A DNA stretch of 64,000 nt from Hyphomicrobiales bacterium (lineage in GTDB: Bacteria; Pseudomonadota; Alphaproteobacteria; Rhizobiales; Beijerinckiaceae). The notes below the pieces were generated by a model that made no database searches, was not told where the DNA came from, and worked only from the letters and a program-made list of their open reading frames with translations. Shown piece after piece: positions 63,572 through 64,000 of this stretch (its first letter is position 1; each line of letters starts with the position of its first letter). The stretch is from assembly GCA_900473415.1 (NCBI GenBank), contig UCLR01000007.1, forward strand, positions 124,001-188,000, read 5' to 3'. Position numbers and translations under genes: made by a program.

Positions 63572-63686
63572 GGGGCGCGCCGTAGGCGCGAACCCGGAAC
63601 CCACGACCGGGTGAGCGGCCCGCAATACGCAGCCATGCCCGCTGTGCCCAGTCGTGGGTGCCGGGTTCCGCGCTACGCGCGGCCCC
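63572..63686. repeat. Long imperfect inverted repeat between moaD and moaE
   Basis: Two ~40-nt arms, 63572-63611 and 63647-63686, pair with only a few mismatches (CGTGGGT.CCGGGTTC.CGC..ACG core). They enclose a 35-nt loop. It resembles the dispersed intergenic palindromes of related genomes (Pro-rich-looking CCGGGTTC.GCGC type). It might affect co-transcription of moaD and moaE. Confidence 0.6.
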
Positions 63687-63713
63687 GGAATGACAGGGGG
63701 CGGTGACATGACT

Positions 63714-64000
63714 CTAGCCACCCGTCATCGGCGGGAAGAAGGCGATCTCGCGGGCATGGCCGAGTTGAGCACTCGGCTTGGCGTGGACATGGTCGAGCGC
63801 GGCGCGCACCACGGCCTCATTGGCGAAGGCCGTCTGATAGCCCTCGCCGCGCGCCTTCAGCCAGCGCACGAGGTCCGCGACCGTGGCAAGGTCGGCGGGA
63901 ATGTCGAGGGTCTCTTCGGGCAGGCCCACGCGCTCGCGCACCCAGGCGAAATAGACGATGCGGACCGGGCGGGTTCCGGCCGCCGCGATGGCTGCCGCGG
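63714..64000 (-). CDS. moaD: Molybdopterin synthase sulfur-carrier subunit, 5' end cut
   Basis: The 3' part of MoaD, the ubiquitin-fold sulphur carrier ending in the essential Gly-Gly (FFPPMTGG). Visible are VRIVYFAWVRERVG, VADLVRWL, FANEAVVRAALD and LGHAREIAFFPP, so nearly the whole fold is present. The frame stays open to the window edge without a start codon, so the start, or a longer N-terminus, lies beyond. It works with moaE downstream. Confidence 0.88.
   Translation of the reverse strand, partial: AAAIAAAGTRPVRIVYFAWVRERVGLPEETLDIPADLATVADLVRWLKARGEGYQTAFANEAVVRAALDHVHAKPSAQLGHAREIAFFPPMTGG

Overview
The window is GC-rich, gene-dense DNA from an alphaproteobacterium, most likely of the Hyphomicrobiales (Rhizobiales) and perhaps Bosea-like. 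This is inferred from gene content (petABC, an ilvE/MarR/OmpR-EnvZ block, the MoxR-DUF58-DUF4159 cluster, an IGHNGGPPL-motif protein, DUF6111) and from the intergenic palindromes; no 16S gene is present. I see about 67 intact or edge-truncated protein genes and one probable gene relic. I found no rRNA, tRNA, CRISPR array, insertion sequence or prophage. The region looks like chromosomal backbone with small accessory patches.

Layout. 1-5.6 kb: end of the periplasmic glucan synthase gene opgH, translationally coupled to an FkbM methyltransferase, then a secreted protein, hydroxypyruvate isomerase, glucokinase and an acyltransferase-3 membrane protein. 5.6-11.9 kb: single genes (ABC-F ATPase, SDR, DUF805-like, metallophosphoesterase, NUDIX, GNAT), closed by a palindromic intergenic element. 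11.9-18.8 kb: minus-strand operon of MoxR ATPase, DUF58 and two large membrane proteins. 19.0-21.8 kb: DUF1285, CoA-type NUDIX, DUF6111 and cca. 21.8-25.2 kb: trmL-hemF and an ABC exporter. 25.3-28.2 kb: petABC (cytochrome bc1) with a clear terminator.

28.3-31.5 kb: mtnP-apt-mtnA-class II aldolase. This set fits removal of 5'-methylthioadenosine by the DHAP shunt, with apt salvaging the adenine. 31.5-34.9 kb: alpha-hydroxy-acid oxidase, ketopantoate-reductase-like enzyme and a TakP-like TRAP binding protein, suggesting 2-oxo/2-hydroxy acid metabolism. 35.0-38.3 kb: a small accessory patch with a gene relic, GNAT, VOC, DUF3008 and an HtrA-type protease. 38.3-42.6 kb: MaoC, ychF, a secreted protein, pth and rplY. 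42.7-49.3 kb: a GGDEF-EAL protein, prs-queC-yhhQ (PRPP and queuosine precursor supply), a lipoprotein, an atypical M24/creatinase-fold enzyme and ubiK.

49.6-54.8 kb: YbjN, proC, TetR, a chemoreceptor preceded by a perfect FNR/FixK-type palindrome, and csaA. Two copies of a ~72-bp palindromic repeat lie here. 54.7-64.0 kb: flavin oxidoreductase-like/GST genes divergent from a LysR regulator, an alpha/beta hydrolase, an EnvZ/OmpR-type pair with a MarR regulator (PetP/PetR-like), ilvE, DUF1176, moaE and the 3' part of moaD.

No obviously new defence or mobile system is present. The best leads are the MTA-shunt cluster, the FixK-type site before the chemoreceptor, the dispersed repeats, the opgH-methyltransferase coupling and the metal-ligand-less M24 protein.
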